From positions 2,981,501-3,045,500 of the forward strand of contig CM019716.1 in assembly GCA_009760885.1 (NCBI GenBank): a DNA stretch of 64,000 nt. Direction: 5' to 3'. Numbering within the stretch: the first letter of the stretch is position 1; each line of letters starts with the position of its first letter. The notes under the pieces were generated by a model, which did no database searches, was not told the origin of the DNA, and saw nothing but the letters and a program-made list of their open reading frames with translations. Shown in pieces: positions 11,237-23,002 of this stretch. The DNA is from Achatina immaculata. Lineage: Eukaryota; Mollusca; Gastropoda; Stylommatophora; Achatinidae. Position numbers and translations under genes: made by a program.

Positions 11237-12085
11237 GTAAGTACATGGTCGAGATACAAGTCCTGGTGTGATTGGCTGTTTGTCGCCCCTGGTCAGCAAA
11301 GTTGTGGTTTCATTTATTGGCAGTCTCCACGAAGGTTCAAAGCTTGCTTCCCTTGTTTCTGAAGACCTGGTGGTCTTAAAGCACAGGCAGTCCTGTTATA
11401 TAAGTAGGTTACATTGCCATACTTGAAGACTCAGACAGAACCAAAAATTACTTATGATCTTTCTATGCAGAATTCATTGCTGTGGAAACCACATTGTGTG
11501 CCCTGGCCTCCCTATCAAGCGAGAGCACATAGAGTACTAGATTCAGATGGAGATGTATGGTGGGTGCAGTTTTATACGAAGGCAGAAGAAATAAAAGAAA
11601 TAATAGAAACGATAGTATAATATAATGAGAAGAACACTACCAATAGCAGTAGAGCGAACAAATATTTCAGCATTACGCCTTTGTCAGGGAATATAAATAA
11701 AAGAATTACAGGTAATGTTCAGTGGCCTACTTTCACGCAAGCGACTCTGAAAAATAACTGATTTCTTCGTGTATGTGTGTGTGTGTGTTTTTATATGTTG
11801 GTTAGGTTAAGGTAACTTATACTGAGGTAGTAAGTCATATTAATACATACTTATACTTTGTTGGCTTGTATGCATCATTTGACTTCATTTTTTTTTCAAA
11901 CTTTTTTATTTCATAGCAAACTAAAATGGAAGAGGTAAATTCAGTATTCTTGGGTTTATGTTGGTGTATATAGAGGTTGGTGTATCATCTTCGTCATTGT
12001 CTTCATTAGTTGTCATAGTCTGGTACGTTGTAACGGGAGGGGGTAATGGTTTCACGTTTTCATCGTTGTGTCACGCGATATTATA
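11237..12085. other. Intron, no recognised feature
   Basis: Short TG run near 11776. A 68-codon open frame at 11414-11620 has no recognisable domain and lacks convincing splice or conservation signals. Otherwise plain intron. Confidence 0.4.
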
Positions 12086-12880
12086 CTTGTCGTGCCTGAA
12101 TGATGTTTAGTGTCCTCAGTAAGATAGCTCTTCTTTGTCCCTAGCAAGATAGCTCCCATTGTATGCCTGTGCACTCATTGGCATAGCTCCGTTTATGTAT
12201 GTGTCCTCAGTAAGATAGCTCTTCTTTGTCCCTAGCAAGATAGCTCATAGTGTATGCCTGTGCACTCATTGGGATAGCTCCGTTTATGTATGTGTCCTCA
12301 GTAAGATAGCTCTTCTTTGTCCCTAGCAAGATAGCTCATAGTGTATGCCTGTGCACTCATTGGGATAGCTCCGTTTATGTATGTGTCCTCAGTAAGATAG
12401 CTCCAGTCTTTGTCCTCAGGGAGGTGAGTCCCAGGCTCTGTCCTCATTGATATAAGTCCCAGTTTATGTCTTCATCCAGTATGTGTTTGTGTTCTTAATA
12501 AGATAGCACCGAGTTTGTGTTTATGAACTCACCAGATAGCTCCCAGTATGTGTCTATGCACTCAGTGAGATAGCTTCGTTTATGTCTGTGTCCTCAGCAA
12601 AATAGTTCCTAGTCTGTGTCTGTGTCCTCAGCAAGATAGTTCCTAGTCTGTGTCCTCAGCAAGATAGTTCCTAGTCTGTGTCTGTGTCCTCAGCAAGATA
12701 GTTCCTAGTCTGTGTCTGTGTCCTCAGCAAGATAGTTCCTAGTCTGTGTCTGTGTCCTCAGCAAGATAGTTCCTAGTCTGTGTCCTCAGCAAGATAGTTC
12801 CTAGTCTGTGTCTGTGTCCTCAGCAAGATAGTTCCTAGTCTGTGTCTGTGTCCTCAGCAAGATAGCTCGTATTCTGTCAT
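12086..12880. repeat. Minisatellite field I: 91-bp higher-order and 34/28-bp units
   Basis: From about 12110 to 12410, three copies of a ~91-bp unit each contain several AGATAGCTC cores (TGTCCTCAGTAAGATAGCTC...). From about 12590 to 12870 the array is built of 34-bp units (CTGTGTCTGTGTCCTCAGCA + AGATAGTTCCTAGT) and shorter 28-bp units lacking one CTGTGT. All share the AGATAGCTCCTAGTCTGTGT core with the next array. Confidence 0.92.
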
Positions 12881-13750
12881 AGTTTTTGTCCTCAACACAG
12901 TGACTCTCCGTCTGTGTCCTGAACACAATAGCTCCCAATCTGTGTTATAGTTTATGTCCTGAACACAGTAGCTCCCAGTCTGTATTATAGTTTATGTCTT
13001 GAACACAATAGCTCCCAGTCTGTATTATAGTTTATGTCCTGAACACAATAGCTCCCAGTCTGTATTATAGTTTATGTCCTGAACACAATAGCTCTTAGTC
13101 TGTATTATAGTTTATGTCATGAACACAATAGCTCCTAGTCTGTATTATAGTTTATGTCTTGAACACAATAAGTCCTAGTCTGTATTATAGTTTATGTCCT
13201 GAACACAATAGCTCCTAGTCTGTATTACAGTTTATGTCTTGAACACAATAGCTCCTAGTCTGTATTATAGTTTATGTCCTGAACACAATAGCTCCTAGTC
13301 TGTATTATAGTTTATGTCTTGAACACAATGTCTGTATTATAGTTTATGTCTTGAACACAATAGCTCCTAGTCTGTATTATAGTTTATGTCTTGAACACAA
13401 TAGCTCCTAGTCTGTATTATAGTTTATGTCTTGAACACACTAGCTCCTAGTCTGTATTATAGTTTATGTCTTGAACACAATAAGTCCTAGTCTGTATAAT
13501 AGTTTATGTCTTGAACACAATAGCTCCTAGTCTGTATTATAGTTTATGTCCTGAACACAATAGCTCCTAGTCTGTATTATAGTTTATGTCTTGAACACAA
13601 CAAGTCCTAGTCTTTATTATAGTTTATGTCCTGAACACAATAGCTTCTAGTCTTTATTATAGTTTATGTCTGAACGCAGTAGCTCACAGTCTTTATTATA
13701 GTTTATGTCCTGAACGCAGTTGCTCCTAGTCTGTGTTATAGTTTATGTCT
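12881..13750. repeat. Minisatellite field II: ~21 copies of a 40-bp unit
   Basis: The unit is TCTGTATTATAGTTTATGTC followed by TTGAACACAATAGCTCCTAG. Variants are CTTG/CCTG and AGCTCC/AAGTCC. One unit at 13321-13340 is truncated. It is directly continuous with the 34-bp array to the left and shares its AATAGCTCCTAGTCTGT segment. Confidence 0.93.
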
Positions 13751-14480
13751 TGAAGCCGCCGCCGCCGCACTTTCACGTGTCCTTTCGGGCACTCTTCAGA
13801 ATAACGAAGACTACGAACATTTTGTTGCTAGTCTTTGCTAGGTTACACTTTGTATCAGTGAGTCAGCGTCAGCTTATTTTGTTTTGTGTTCTGTCATTAT
13901 GTCGCTCTTGTTACCATTTGGGCTTATTTTTTTTTGTTGTTTACCGTTTTAGTATCAGTGTGCCCGCTACAGTTTTTATTGTTTTCTAAAGTGGGTTAGA
14001 TAATTTTAGCCTCCCGCCCCCACCACCCAGTTGTACGGTTTACTAAAGCTTGACCCATATTTGTCATTCTTCTGTTATACTTCTGACAAGGGCATCAGAG
14101 AGACGTCTTTCGCGTGCTTGATAAATAGCCTCGATGGATCTGTCTTTTCCTGAACGGCAACGTCTCATGCTGATTGACAGGAGAACGTTTCTGAGCATCT
14201 CAGACTATATCAAGCCATACATTTTAGCTGGTGTTTTTTTCTCCCCTCTGTCAAGCTACAAAGCTTTGGTCGTAATAACTGTATGATGATGATGATGATG
14301 ATGATAGCCAGACGAGTAAAGAACTGCGCTATCACCTCCTGGTCGCCGTGCAATCCTCTCTTGAGTCAGATATTATTGTTACATGCTACAAATCGTTTAA
14401 ACAATCACTTTCATGGTCCTGACATGACTTAAATTAAAGGCATTACTTCCTATAACCCCCTCCCCCAACCCGCCACACAT
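13751..14480. other. Intron with (ATG)n microsatellite
   Basis: Contains a GCC run at 13756-13768, an (ATG)n run at 14283-14307 and a pyrimidine-rich stretch at 14449-14470. The 89-codon open frame at 13720-13989 is a read-out of the minisatellite end and is not a gene. No exon recognised. Confidence 0.45.
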
Positions 14481-15596
14481 TCATGCTTTCACCAGAGATA
14501 ACCTGCTGAATCTGTCCGTGTCGCTCAAACATTCATGCTTTCACCAGAGATAACCTGCTGAATCTGTCCGTGTCGCCCAAACATTCTTGTTTTCACCAGA
14601 GATAACCTGCTGATTCTGTCCATGTCACCCAAACATTCTTGTTTTCACCAGAGATAACCTGCTGATTCTGTCCATGTCACCCAAACATTCTTGTTTTCAC
14701 CAGAGATAATCTGCTGAATCTGTCCGTGTCGCCCAAACATTCTTGTTTTCACCAGAGATAACCTGCTGAATCTTTCCGTGTCGCCCAAACATTCTTGTTT
14801 TCACCAGAGATAACCTGCTGAATCTGTCCATGTCGCCCAAACATTCTTGTTTTCACCAGAGATAACCCGCTGAATCTGTCCGTGTCGCCCAAACATTCTT
14901 GTTTTCACCAGAGATAACCCGCTGAATCTGTCCGTGTCGCCCAAACATTCTTGCTTTCACCAGAGATAACCCGCTGAATCTGTCCGTGTCGCCCAAACAT
15001 TCTTGTTTTCACCAGAGATAACCTGCTGAATCTGTGCATGTCGCCCAAACATTCTTGTTTTCACCAGAGATAACCCGCTGAATCTGTCCGTGTCGCCCAA
15101 ACATTCTTGTTTTCACCAGAGATAACCTGCTGAATCTGTCCGTGTCGCCCAAACATTCTTGCTTTCACCAGAGATAACCTGCTGAATTTGTCCATGTCAC
15201 CCAAACATTCTTGTTTTCACCAGAGATAACCTGCTGAATCTGTCCATGTCGCCCAAACATTCTTGTTTTCACCAGAGATAACCTGCTGAATCTTTCCGTG
15301 TCGCCCAAACATTCTTGTTTTCACCAGAGATAACCTGCTGAATCTGTCCGTGTCGCCCAAACATTCTTGCTTTCACCAGAGATAACCTGCTGAATCTGTC
15401 CATGTCACCCAAACATTCTTGTTTTCACCAGAGATAACCTGCTGAATCTGTCCATGTCGCCCAAACATTCTTGTTTTCACCAGAGATAACCTGCTGAATC
15501 TGTCCATGTCGCCCAAACATTCTTGTTTTCACCAGAGATAACCTGCTGAATCTGTCCATGTCGCCCAAACATTCTTGTTTTCACCAGAGATAGCCC
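14480..15596. repeat. 52-bp minisatellite, about 21 copies
   Basis: The unit is ACCTGCTGAATCTGTCCGTG followed by TCGCCCAAACATTCTTGTTT and TCACCAGAGATA. Variation is confined to a few positions (CTG/CCG, CCG/CCA, TCG/TCA, GTT/GCT). Variants recur in blocks, for example several consecutive CCCGCTG units, as expected from unequal exchange or gene conversion. Confidence 0.95.
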
Positions 15597-15714
15597 GTTT
15601 TCATGTTGTTTGATATCAGTTTCTTGTTGGGAGGGGGGTAGGGGGATCTGTGGGAGAATTTACTGAAGTCATTCTTGTGGCTAAATCTGCCAGAATTTTG
15701 TGCAAATGCCCGTA

Positions 15715-15830
15715 GTAACACAGACTAAGACTGTGTAGACTATGACTATGTAGACTGTGACTGTGTAGGCTATGACTGTGTAGACTATGACTGTGTAGAC
15801 TGTGACTATGTAGACTATGACTATGTCTGT
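15715..15830. repeat. ~15-bp minisatellite
   Basis: About seven units of GACTGTGTAGACTAT with A/G alternation. Confidence 0.85.
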
Positions 15831-16147
15831 GCTATGAAAAATTCAGTCACTCTGGGCTTGCATATCATTATCTTAAAATTTCCGCCCCATCGACTTCTTT
15901 TTTTTAAAATCATTCTGTCTACCAAATCTTATCTTATCGTATATCCTTCCCGTGCCGTTAAACGTCACATAGGTCTCGCAGAGTAGTTCACCAATTTTTC
16001 CTTGTCTACCAAATGCAGTGTGTAATCTTATTTCTGGCTTGTTATTAAATATAAAGAGGAATTTTTTCTTCCTTGTCTTTAAACGTTATAATTAACATGA
16101 CTTTCCACCATGGGGCCCATCATTTGTTGCCGTCTTATATATCACAT

Positions 16148-16308
16148 GTTCACTGCCTGTGGGGACGACTCTGTATACAGTACTCATTGTGCTCTTGTGA
16201 GTATCGCTGCTGAACTGTCCTAGAGTCACTGCCTGTGGGGACGACTCTGTATACATTACTCATTGTGCTCTTGTGAGTATCGCTGCTGAACTGTCCTAGA
16301 GTCACTGG
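16148..16308. repeat. Two-copy direct repeat of ~78 bp
   Basis: TCACTGCCTGTGGGGACGAC and the sequence after it occur at 16148-16226 and again at 16225-16305, differing only by CAGTACT versus CATTACT. It begins the GC/CpG-richer part of this intron. Confidence 0.9.
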
Positions 16309-16814
16309 CTACAGTTGGAAGTGATCTGCGATCGCTGTAATAATTTGGCGGCACTTCACATGAAAATTCAGAAAGTCGAACGACTAGGTCAGGTGGAGAG
16401 TGTGCCAAAGAGTGCGGTATCAGTTGAAGAGGATACAAGAGTCAAAACTGAAGACAGAAGATGTAAGCATAAGGAAATTGCGCTGTATAATATATTGTTT
16501 AAGTTACTGTGACCGATACAGAAAAAGGCAATAGCTGTAGATTCAGCCAATGGAGAAGGCCTCATCGCAGACAGGACATTCCATATCTGCTGGGTCCCCT
16601 GTTCCAGTTATCGTCTCAGAAAGGATGTCGCTTTCAGCCTAGATACTCTGAGCGTCTACGTCCATTGCCGTGCAAGATTTCCCAGAATTTTGTTTGGGAA
16701 GCGGCCGTCTGGCCTACACTTTTTTTTTGTTGCCATTTTCCAGCTGCCAGGGGACTTTTTTGCTTGATGAACAGTGCACGCGGACATGTGATCATACTGT
16801 CTAGAGACTAGGAG

Positions 16815-16935
16815 AATTTATTGCTGGAGGATTCTCGAGGAAATATCCCTGCCACTTCTGGTTGGATTCGAACCTGCAACCTCCAACACCCGAGGAAAAC
16901 TTCTAATACCGAGACCATGAGAGAAGATGATCATG
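16815..16935 (-). mobile_element. tRNA-derived SINE-like fragment
   Basis: The reverse strand contains GAGGTTGCAGGTTCGAATCC, an exact-looking pol III B box in tRNA T-arm context, followed by AACCAGAAGTGGCAGGG. A related GAGGTTGCAGGTTC motif occurs at 28784. No intact tRNA cloverleaf is visible, so I call a SINE remnant and not a tRNA gene. Confidence 0.5.
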
Positions 16936-17597
16936 AAAATGAGGCAGGACAAGTTTCACAGACATGTAGTGTATGCCCGCTTCAGAATATTATTACAGAA
17001 CGGAAAGTGCCATTATGGGACCAGGCAGTTTGTTGTTCATGAGGACGATGTGTCAGTATATCATGACATTAACTTATTCTCTGAGGCGTACTCGAGAAGG
17101 TGCCATGATGATGTTATGTCAGGCTTCATCATAAGCTCCCTCATGAGGTCTGTGTTCATCTCTACTTCGTTGCCTAGGGATTTTGATACAGTTCTAAATT
17201 CTGAAAGTGCATTTCTAAGTAGGGTCTTGATTAAATATGCTTTTCCAGACTTACATTGAGAGCGAACGCCTCAGCTAGACAAAGGCTCATAACCACATAT
17301 GAAGGGAGAGTTTTAACAAATCTGAGCATGACGGCATTTCCGTTGACTTTGCTAAAACTGGCGGGCTTGTTAAAGCCATGCCCTTGAAACATTAGGACAA
17401 GTTTCTGGCAGTGTATTCGCCGAAGAGTGTGTGCGTGTGATTACAATCAAGACTAGGTCTTTCTGTGCTGGACAGCTTCTTTTTTTAATGAAAACATCTT
17501 CACTCTAAGCAGTGAATAATTATTTGTCACGTGGCCAGCGTTTCTAAGAATGTAGGTTTCTTGATAGCCAGTCTGAAAGCGTCTCGTTGTCTGCCTG
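16936..17597. other. GC-richer intron tract, no gene recognised
   Basis: A 110-codon open frame at 16927-17259 and shorter ones have no recognisable domain. Composition differs from the AT-rich flanking introns; it may be an old insertion or a regulatory tract. Confidence 0.35.
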
Positions 17598-17749
17598 TTT
17601 CGGTGGGGTAATTATTATGAAGGTATATACACTAGTTTAGAATGTCAGTAATTGTTACTATGAATAGTAATTCTAAGACTATTCATATTAACAATTATTG
17701 ACATTCTAAATTAGTATATATACCTTTCATAATAATTACCCCACCGAAA
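17598..17749. mobile_element. 152-bp foldback element
   Basis: The left arm starts TTTCGGTGGGGTAATTATTA at 17598, and the right arm ends in its reverse complement at 17749. Arms of about 70 bp with a few mismatches enclose a ~10-nt centre around AATTCTAAG. No coding capacity. The hairpin size suggests a foldback MITE; the flanking bases do not show a clear target duplication. Confidence 0.85.
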
Positions 17750-17775
17750 GTATATAAATATAGTAATTTTAGGAC

Positions 17776-18058
17776 ACTTAATATTGAAGAAGGCTGGCTA
17801 GTAAAGAGGATTAAAGAGAGAAAACTTAAATATTTTGGACACATTAACCGTCATGATAATGTAGAGAAAACCGTCTTAGAAGGGTACATAAAGGGAAAAA
17901 GAAAGAGAGGAAGACAAAGGCGAAGATGGCTGCAAGACATCGTTGATGATCAGCAAATGGATGCATCAGCAGCAGACCATCTTTCTCACAACCGAGAGGC
18001 CTACATGAGTGCTGTTAGGGAGGCAAAGTTCCGCAAGGGACATGCAAATGAATGAATG
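17776..18058 (+). mobile_element. 5'-truncated LINE family B with 11-bp target duplication
   Basis: The insert begins ACTTAATATTGAAGAAGGCT and ends in the (ATGA)n tail. Reading + strand it encodes the C-terminal end of a LINE ORF (EEGWLVKRIKERKLKYFGHI, then GKRKRGR and HNREAYMSAVREAKF). The sequence AATTTTAGGAC flanks it at 17765-17775 and 18059-18069, an 11-bp target-site duplication. This is the classic product of target-primed reverse transcription. RTE-type elements carry such short tandem-repeat tails. Confidence 0.92.
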
Positions 18059-18069
18059 AATTTTAGGAC

Positions 18070-19317
18070 TGGATACTCAAGACTAACATCTCAGAAATAT
18101 TTCCTAAATGTTGCAGGGTGTTAGCTTATGTCAAATGACTTCATACTGGAATGAGATATGTTACTATAGGAGACAACATTATTAGAACAGCCGGTAATAA
18201 ATAAATCGTTTTAGACATTGTCTAATGTGAACCATGACCCCCTTTTTATTTATTGCCTTATTTTTTTTCCCGCTGTCTCTACAAGTGCTTCTTCGCACAC
18301 ACAATTCTCCACTTAGCTAGCAGTAGATTGTCTAAACTTCTGTTCCTAGTTTTCTGGGCTATGCTGATCTGTGTTGTTCTAACCGCGTCCCTGGTTGTGT
18401 GTTATTAATAACTACATATCTCTCTCACCTCAATCCATCCCTTGCTCTGCTATCTCACAGAAGCTGAACTGTATCAATCTTGGAGAGTGCTGATTGTATG
18501 AGTAGTGTAGCACTTATCTTATCCTCCAACAAGCCAGTTTCAGTAATTTATGTTGTTTCATGCTTTTTTTTTCCTCTCTCTTCGTTTTTTTTTTCTAGCT
18601 GGTGCTTATTTTCATTTCCACCTTTTTGCCCTCTCTCTCTCAAATACTACAGTACAAGAATCTCCTATTCTCGATGGCTGCCAACACTTGTGGCGCACGC
18701 GTGTTGTGTGCCGTGTTAACTTGTAGAAAGTGTGTTGATTTCATCCAAGTCTGAGCTGTGTTGGAATACATTCGCAGCGTAAGACACGATAATTTACAGC
18801 GCGGGATTAAGCTTAAATGCTGTCGGGATCTCTGAAAATAGTGTGCGGTCTGACGGTGCTTGTTTTGGTCTTAACCGTTGGCTTTCACGGCCATGGGCGG
18901 ACTCGTTTCACTGACAGCTTTTTTTTCTTTGGATTGGCAAGTGTAAACCAGCAGATTTGCGTCTTTGGTAAACTCAGCTGTCTCTCGGCGCCGATGTACG
19001 AGGTCAAGGTCGCTCCACCAGGACCCTGGGCTTCAAGGTGGTCTAACAAGGCCAGTCTTGGAAGATGTGCTCCACTTCCAGAAGCATGAACCAGCCCGGG
19101 CCACGTTGTTTGTGTCCTTAAACGGCCGAAATCTGTTGGACGTGATTTCTTCTGCCTTCCGTGTGCACGGCTAGAACAGCGTGTTTCTTGGTACCTTTGT
19201 CCTTGGGACAGTCCTTTGTTCTGTGCAGATTAGTGATGCTACATAACACATAGTTTCTAGTGGGAATCTGTTGTACGTAAAAGTCATGTGTAACTCGCGA
19301 GTAGCGCATAGTAGTGA
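18070..19317. other. CpG-richer intron tract with unrecognised open frames
   Basis: The stretch 18650-19200 is richer in CpG than the rest of the window. An ATG at 18817 opens a 90-codon frame whose first ~23 residues (MLSGSLKIVCGL then VLVLVLTVGFHG) would form a hydrophobic signal-anchor. The rest of the frame, and the overlapping 69-codon frame, resemble nothing I know. It could be chance, or an alternative first exon; no convincing donor is seen right after the hydrophobic part. Confidence 0.3.
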
Positions 19318-19985
19318 AAGACATAGTTCTTTCAGCGCTTAGATCACTATAAAACATAGTTCTTTCAGCGCTTAGATCACTATAAAACATAGTTCTTTCA
19401 GCGCTTAGATCACTATAAAACATAGTTCTTTCAGCGCTTAGATCACTATAAAACATAGTTCTTTCAGCGCTTAGATCACTATAAAACATAGTTCTTTCAG
19501 CGCTTAGATCACTATAAAACATAGTTCTTTCAGCGCTTAGATCACTATAAAACATAGTTCTTTCAGCGCTTAGATCACTATAAAACATAGTTCTTTCAGC
19601 GCTTAGATCACTATAAAACATAGTTCTTTCAGCGCTTAGATCACTATAAAACATAGTTCTTTCAGCGCTTAGATCACTATAAAACATAGTTCTTTCAGCG
19701 CTTAGATCACTATAAAACATAGTTCTTTCAGCGCTTAGATCACTATAAAACATAGTTCTTTCAGCGCTTAGATCACTATAAAACATAGTTCTTTCAGCGC
19801 TTAGATCACTATAAAACATAGTTCTTTCAGCGCTTAGATCACTATAAAACATAGTTCTTTCAGCGCTTAGATCACTATAAAACATAGTTCTTTCAGCGCT
19901 TAGATCACTATAAAACATAGTTCTTTCAGCGCTTAGATCACTATAAAACATAGTTCTTTCAGCGCTTAGATCACTATAAAACATA
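19318..19985. repeat. Perfect 33-bp satellite, ~20 copies
   Basis: The unit is CATAGTTCTTTCAGCGCTTA plus GATCACTATAAAA, repeated about 20 times with no substitution that I can see. It holds the palindromes AGCGCT and GATC. Because 33 is a multiple of three and one minus-strand frame has no stop, an apparent 288-codon frame of an 11-residue repeat (MFYSDLSAERT) results. I treat that frame as a by-product, not a gene. Confidence 0.95.
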
Positions 19986-22560
19986 ACAACTATAACATTA
20001 TACAGTATAAGAAATACTACATAAGGTAATTACACACGCACATTTTTACAGAAGAGAGGAACGGATAAGACCACGGCATAGATGGAGAGACGGCATGAGA
20101 CCTAAGTGAGAGAGAAAGTCAGGAACAGAGAGGAATGCAGACAGATTGCATTTGCAGTAAGAAAGAGAGAGAGAGAGGGGGGGGGGGGGGGGGAGAGTTA
20201 CAAAACAAGTACTCCAGTTTAATAGAAAATTTTCCGGATTTGTGTAAAAATGAAATGACTTGTTTGGCGTCCGCGCACACATGACACACACACACACACA
20301 TGCATACACACAAAACAAAAAGATGAAAGATGGAAAGAGAAGACGCGCTGCCGAAGAAAAATCAGCATTCCAGAATTGGGTGTTGTCGTGATATTCTGCA
20401 CAGCAAGCACTTATCTGTGGAAGCAATTATATTATTCAGTATCATGTCGTGCTTGCGTTTGGTAGCGAGTCGTGAGCATTGAACAGATAGGAAGGTCTCT
20501 GGAGGCCTCAAGACGTGAGGCGTGTTAGAAGACATTTCCCAATACAAAAAGTAAGGTAATTTTTTTTTGTCAAAGTACACCATAACTGGCTGTGTTCAAG
20601 AACTGGGAAATAGAATCCTGGGACAGTAAGGTAAAAATCAGAGGGAAAACATGGGTGGATAATCAGGGTGGATAGAGATAACAGCGGGGAAAAGGAGAAA
20701 TCTGAAGAAGTATCAAATACTTCAGACTGATGACGCATGCGTGTCTATTATTATGCTAGGCTCCTTATCGCTTTGCTTGCTTTAAAAAAAAAAAGCAAGC
20801 AGGTTTGTAGGTCTTTGACTCAGTTTTTTTTTCTTCTTCTTTCTCTTTGGAACTGTGAGCTGGTGTTATTCGCAGCCGACGCCGCGAAGATGTTGAGTCT
20901 TAGTATCGTATCGGATTGGCAGAGAGTTATATGGCTATTTTGTCAGCTCATGAGTAGAGCTAAACAGCAGGGGATGTGCAGTACTTCTTTAACAAACTCT
21001 ACTAGCATGGGGGTTATTGCGATCCCCATCAGCCAGGCCGGGCATATTACTACGTGTAGCAGCGGAGAAGTAGGACAGGGTCTTGGTCATCTATGGTTCG
21101 CAAACTGCCAAATCAGACAGCGTACTCGTCTCACTCATATAAACACACAACAGTTCTTGATATCAAAGGTAGTGGAGGGCGTTGTTAGTCAGGCCTTGAC
21201 ATAGACTTTTTCCATTAACATAGAAAGCCCTAGAAACTTGATTGTTTTTATAAGTTGCATGATCGGAACAGTGAGACATACAGTCACCTTTCAGTGCAAA
21301 CTTCAGTTCTGATCCTCCGGCTGACATCTCGGATGTCCATTTTACGCTGACAGAAATTGGTGAACAAGGGAAGTTGGTGTGACGCTAATCCGCACCAGAG
21401 GCTAGCCACACAGATAAACAGCCTTTTGCTTCAGAGTTCAGCTTTCCTCTCGGCGGTGATGGTCTGCGTTTGTAAACAGAGCTGACTCAAAGTGTTCAGC
21501 AACCAGTGGCAACAATAGTTGTCCTTTCCGTGTTATCAGTTCAAGCTGCGAGAGGACAGTAATATATGCCGGGGGGGTGCACTTCCCCCCACCCCATTCA
21601 TATGTACCCCGTTGTTCGGGTTTCGAGGAGGGATACTAGCCGTGATTGTGTATCACCTGAGCATGCATGGAGCGTTATACAGACTTCCAAACCGATTGGT
21701 CAGTTCGTAGTTGTGTGTATGTACAGCAGAGTTGACAGGGCCAGAGGCAGCAAACACACGCTGCTCGGCTGAACGTTGATAGACGAATTGCCGCTAGGTC
21801 AAGTTTTATAACTCCACAGTTCGCGCGAAGTCAGGCTAGCCAACAATCAGAACAGTGCCAGCTGTCTTATGTTGAGCAATAAGAAACTGTTGATGAGTTG
21901 GAGACAGACACATCTTAAAAACTGTTCTCGGACTAGATCGTGCGTGTGTGTAAAACCCTGCATAGTTTAACCTATAATAAACATGTTGGATACAACAACA
22001 CAGTAAGTTCTCAGTTTTATTCACGTCGCTTTTTTCCTTCCCCGTCTCCTTAGTCTTTGTTGTACACTACAACATGTAATTACCGACGGCATATTTAAAG
22101 TAGATTTAAATTAAACATTGTTTTCTAGATGAGTGTTGTATGTGTGTGTGCGTTTATTTTGTCTTTCTGTGACGCAGTTTTAATTAATGAAACAAAATCT
22201 CTTATGTCAGAGTGCATATTACCTGGAACAAGCCTTTCACTAAGAGTAAATGATGAGCATTATCAATACATCGCCATACATGGCAGCACAAGCGGTAGAA
22301 GAAAAGAAGCATACACTGCCAGTGTACATAGCTTCCCGGTCTTACACCTGGAAGTTTGGAAGTTGGTCTTGCCCAAGAACCTGGCATATGTTGAAGATAG
22401 ACGGGAACTGCGGAGAAATACAAAAGTCAGAGAGAATGCAGGGATAGAAGTGGATTAAAGAAACTCCTAAGATCCGTCAGTTTCGGGCTGCAGCTGAAGA
22501 TGTGCAGATAGAAGCAATCACAGTAATAAAGCTGAGAGATGGCGTGGAAGTGCAAGTTTT
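19986..22560. other. GC-richer intron tract with microsatellites; no gene recognised
   Basis: Contains a (GA)n-(G)n run at 20165-20193 and a (CA)n run at 20280-20310. Open frames at 20046-20426 (minus) and 20737-21204 (plus, 155 codons) are low-complexity or have no recognisable domain. 21300-21830 is CpG-rich relative to the flanks and includes a poly-G/poly-C pair near 21571-21590. No splice-supported exon found. Confidence 0.35.
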
Positions 22561-23002
22561 GATGCATAGCAGTATTTAATGTGACTGAGTAAACTTAGCA
22601 GTATTTGCTATGACTAGGTAAAATTAGCAGTATTTGCTATGACTGGGTAAACTTAGCAGTATTTGCTATGACTGGGTAAACTTAGCAATATTTGCTATGA
22701 CTGGGTAAACTTAGCAATATTTGCTGTGACTGGGTAAACTTAGCAATATTTGCTGTGACTGGGTAAACTTAGCAATATTTGCTGTGACTGGGTAAACTTG
22801 GCAATATTTGCTGTGACTAGGTAAACTTAGCAATATTTGCTGTGACTAGGTAAACTTAGCAATATTTGCTGTGACTGAGTAAACTTAGCAATATTTGCTG
22901 TGACTGAGTAAACTTAGCAATATTTGCTGTGACTAGGTAAACTTGGCAATATTTGATGTGACTAGTTAAACTTAGCAATATTTACTGTGGCTGGGTAAAC
23001 TG
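22561..23002. repeat. 29-bp minisatellite, first block
   Basis: About fifteen units of GGGTAAACTTAGCAATATTT plus GCTGTGACT. Most variation is AGTATTT/AATATTT, GTGACTGGG/GTGACTAGG and CTTAGC/CTTGGC. The array resumes after each of three LINE insertions, up to 25735. Confidence 0.95.

Noticed and set aside
14480..15596. CRISPR-like array
   Set aside because: Units are contiguous 52-bp repeats without unique spacers, in an animal intron.
19118..19984. 288-codon minus-strand protein made of an 11-residue repeat
   Set aside because: It is the read-out of a perfect 33-bp satellite; no splice, start context or domain supports a gene.
20728..20760. Hammerhead ribozyme core (CTGATGA)
   Set aside because: CTGATGA is present but the GAAA and the flanking helices of a hammerhead are not.
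20737..21204. 155-codon open frame
   Set aside because: No recognisable domain, starts in a low-complexity region and has no splice partners; kept only as unexplained sequence.
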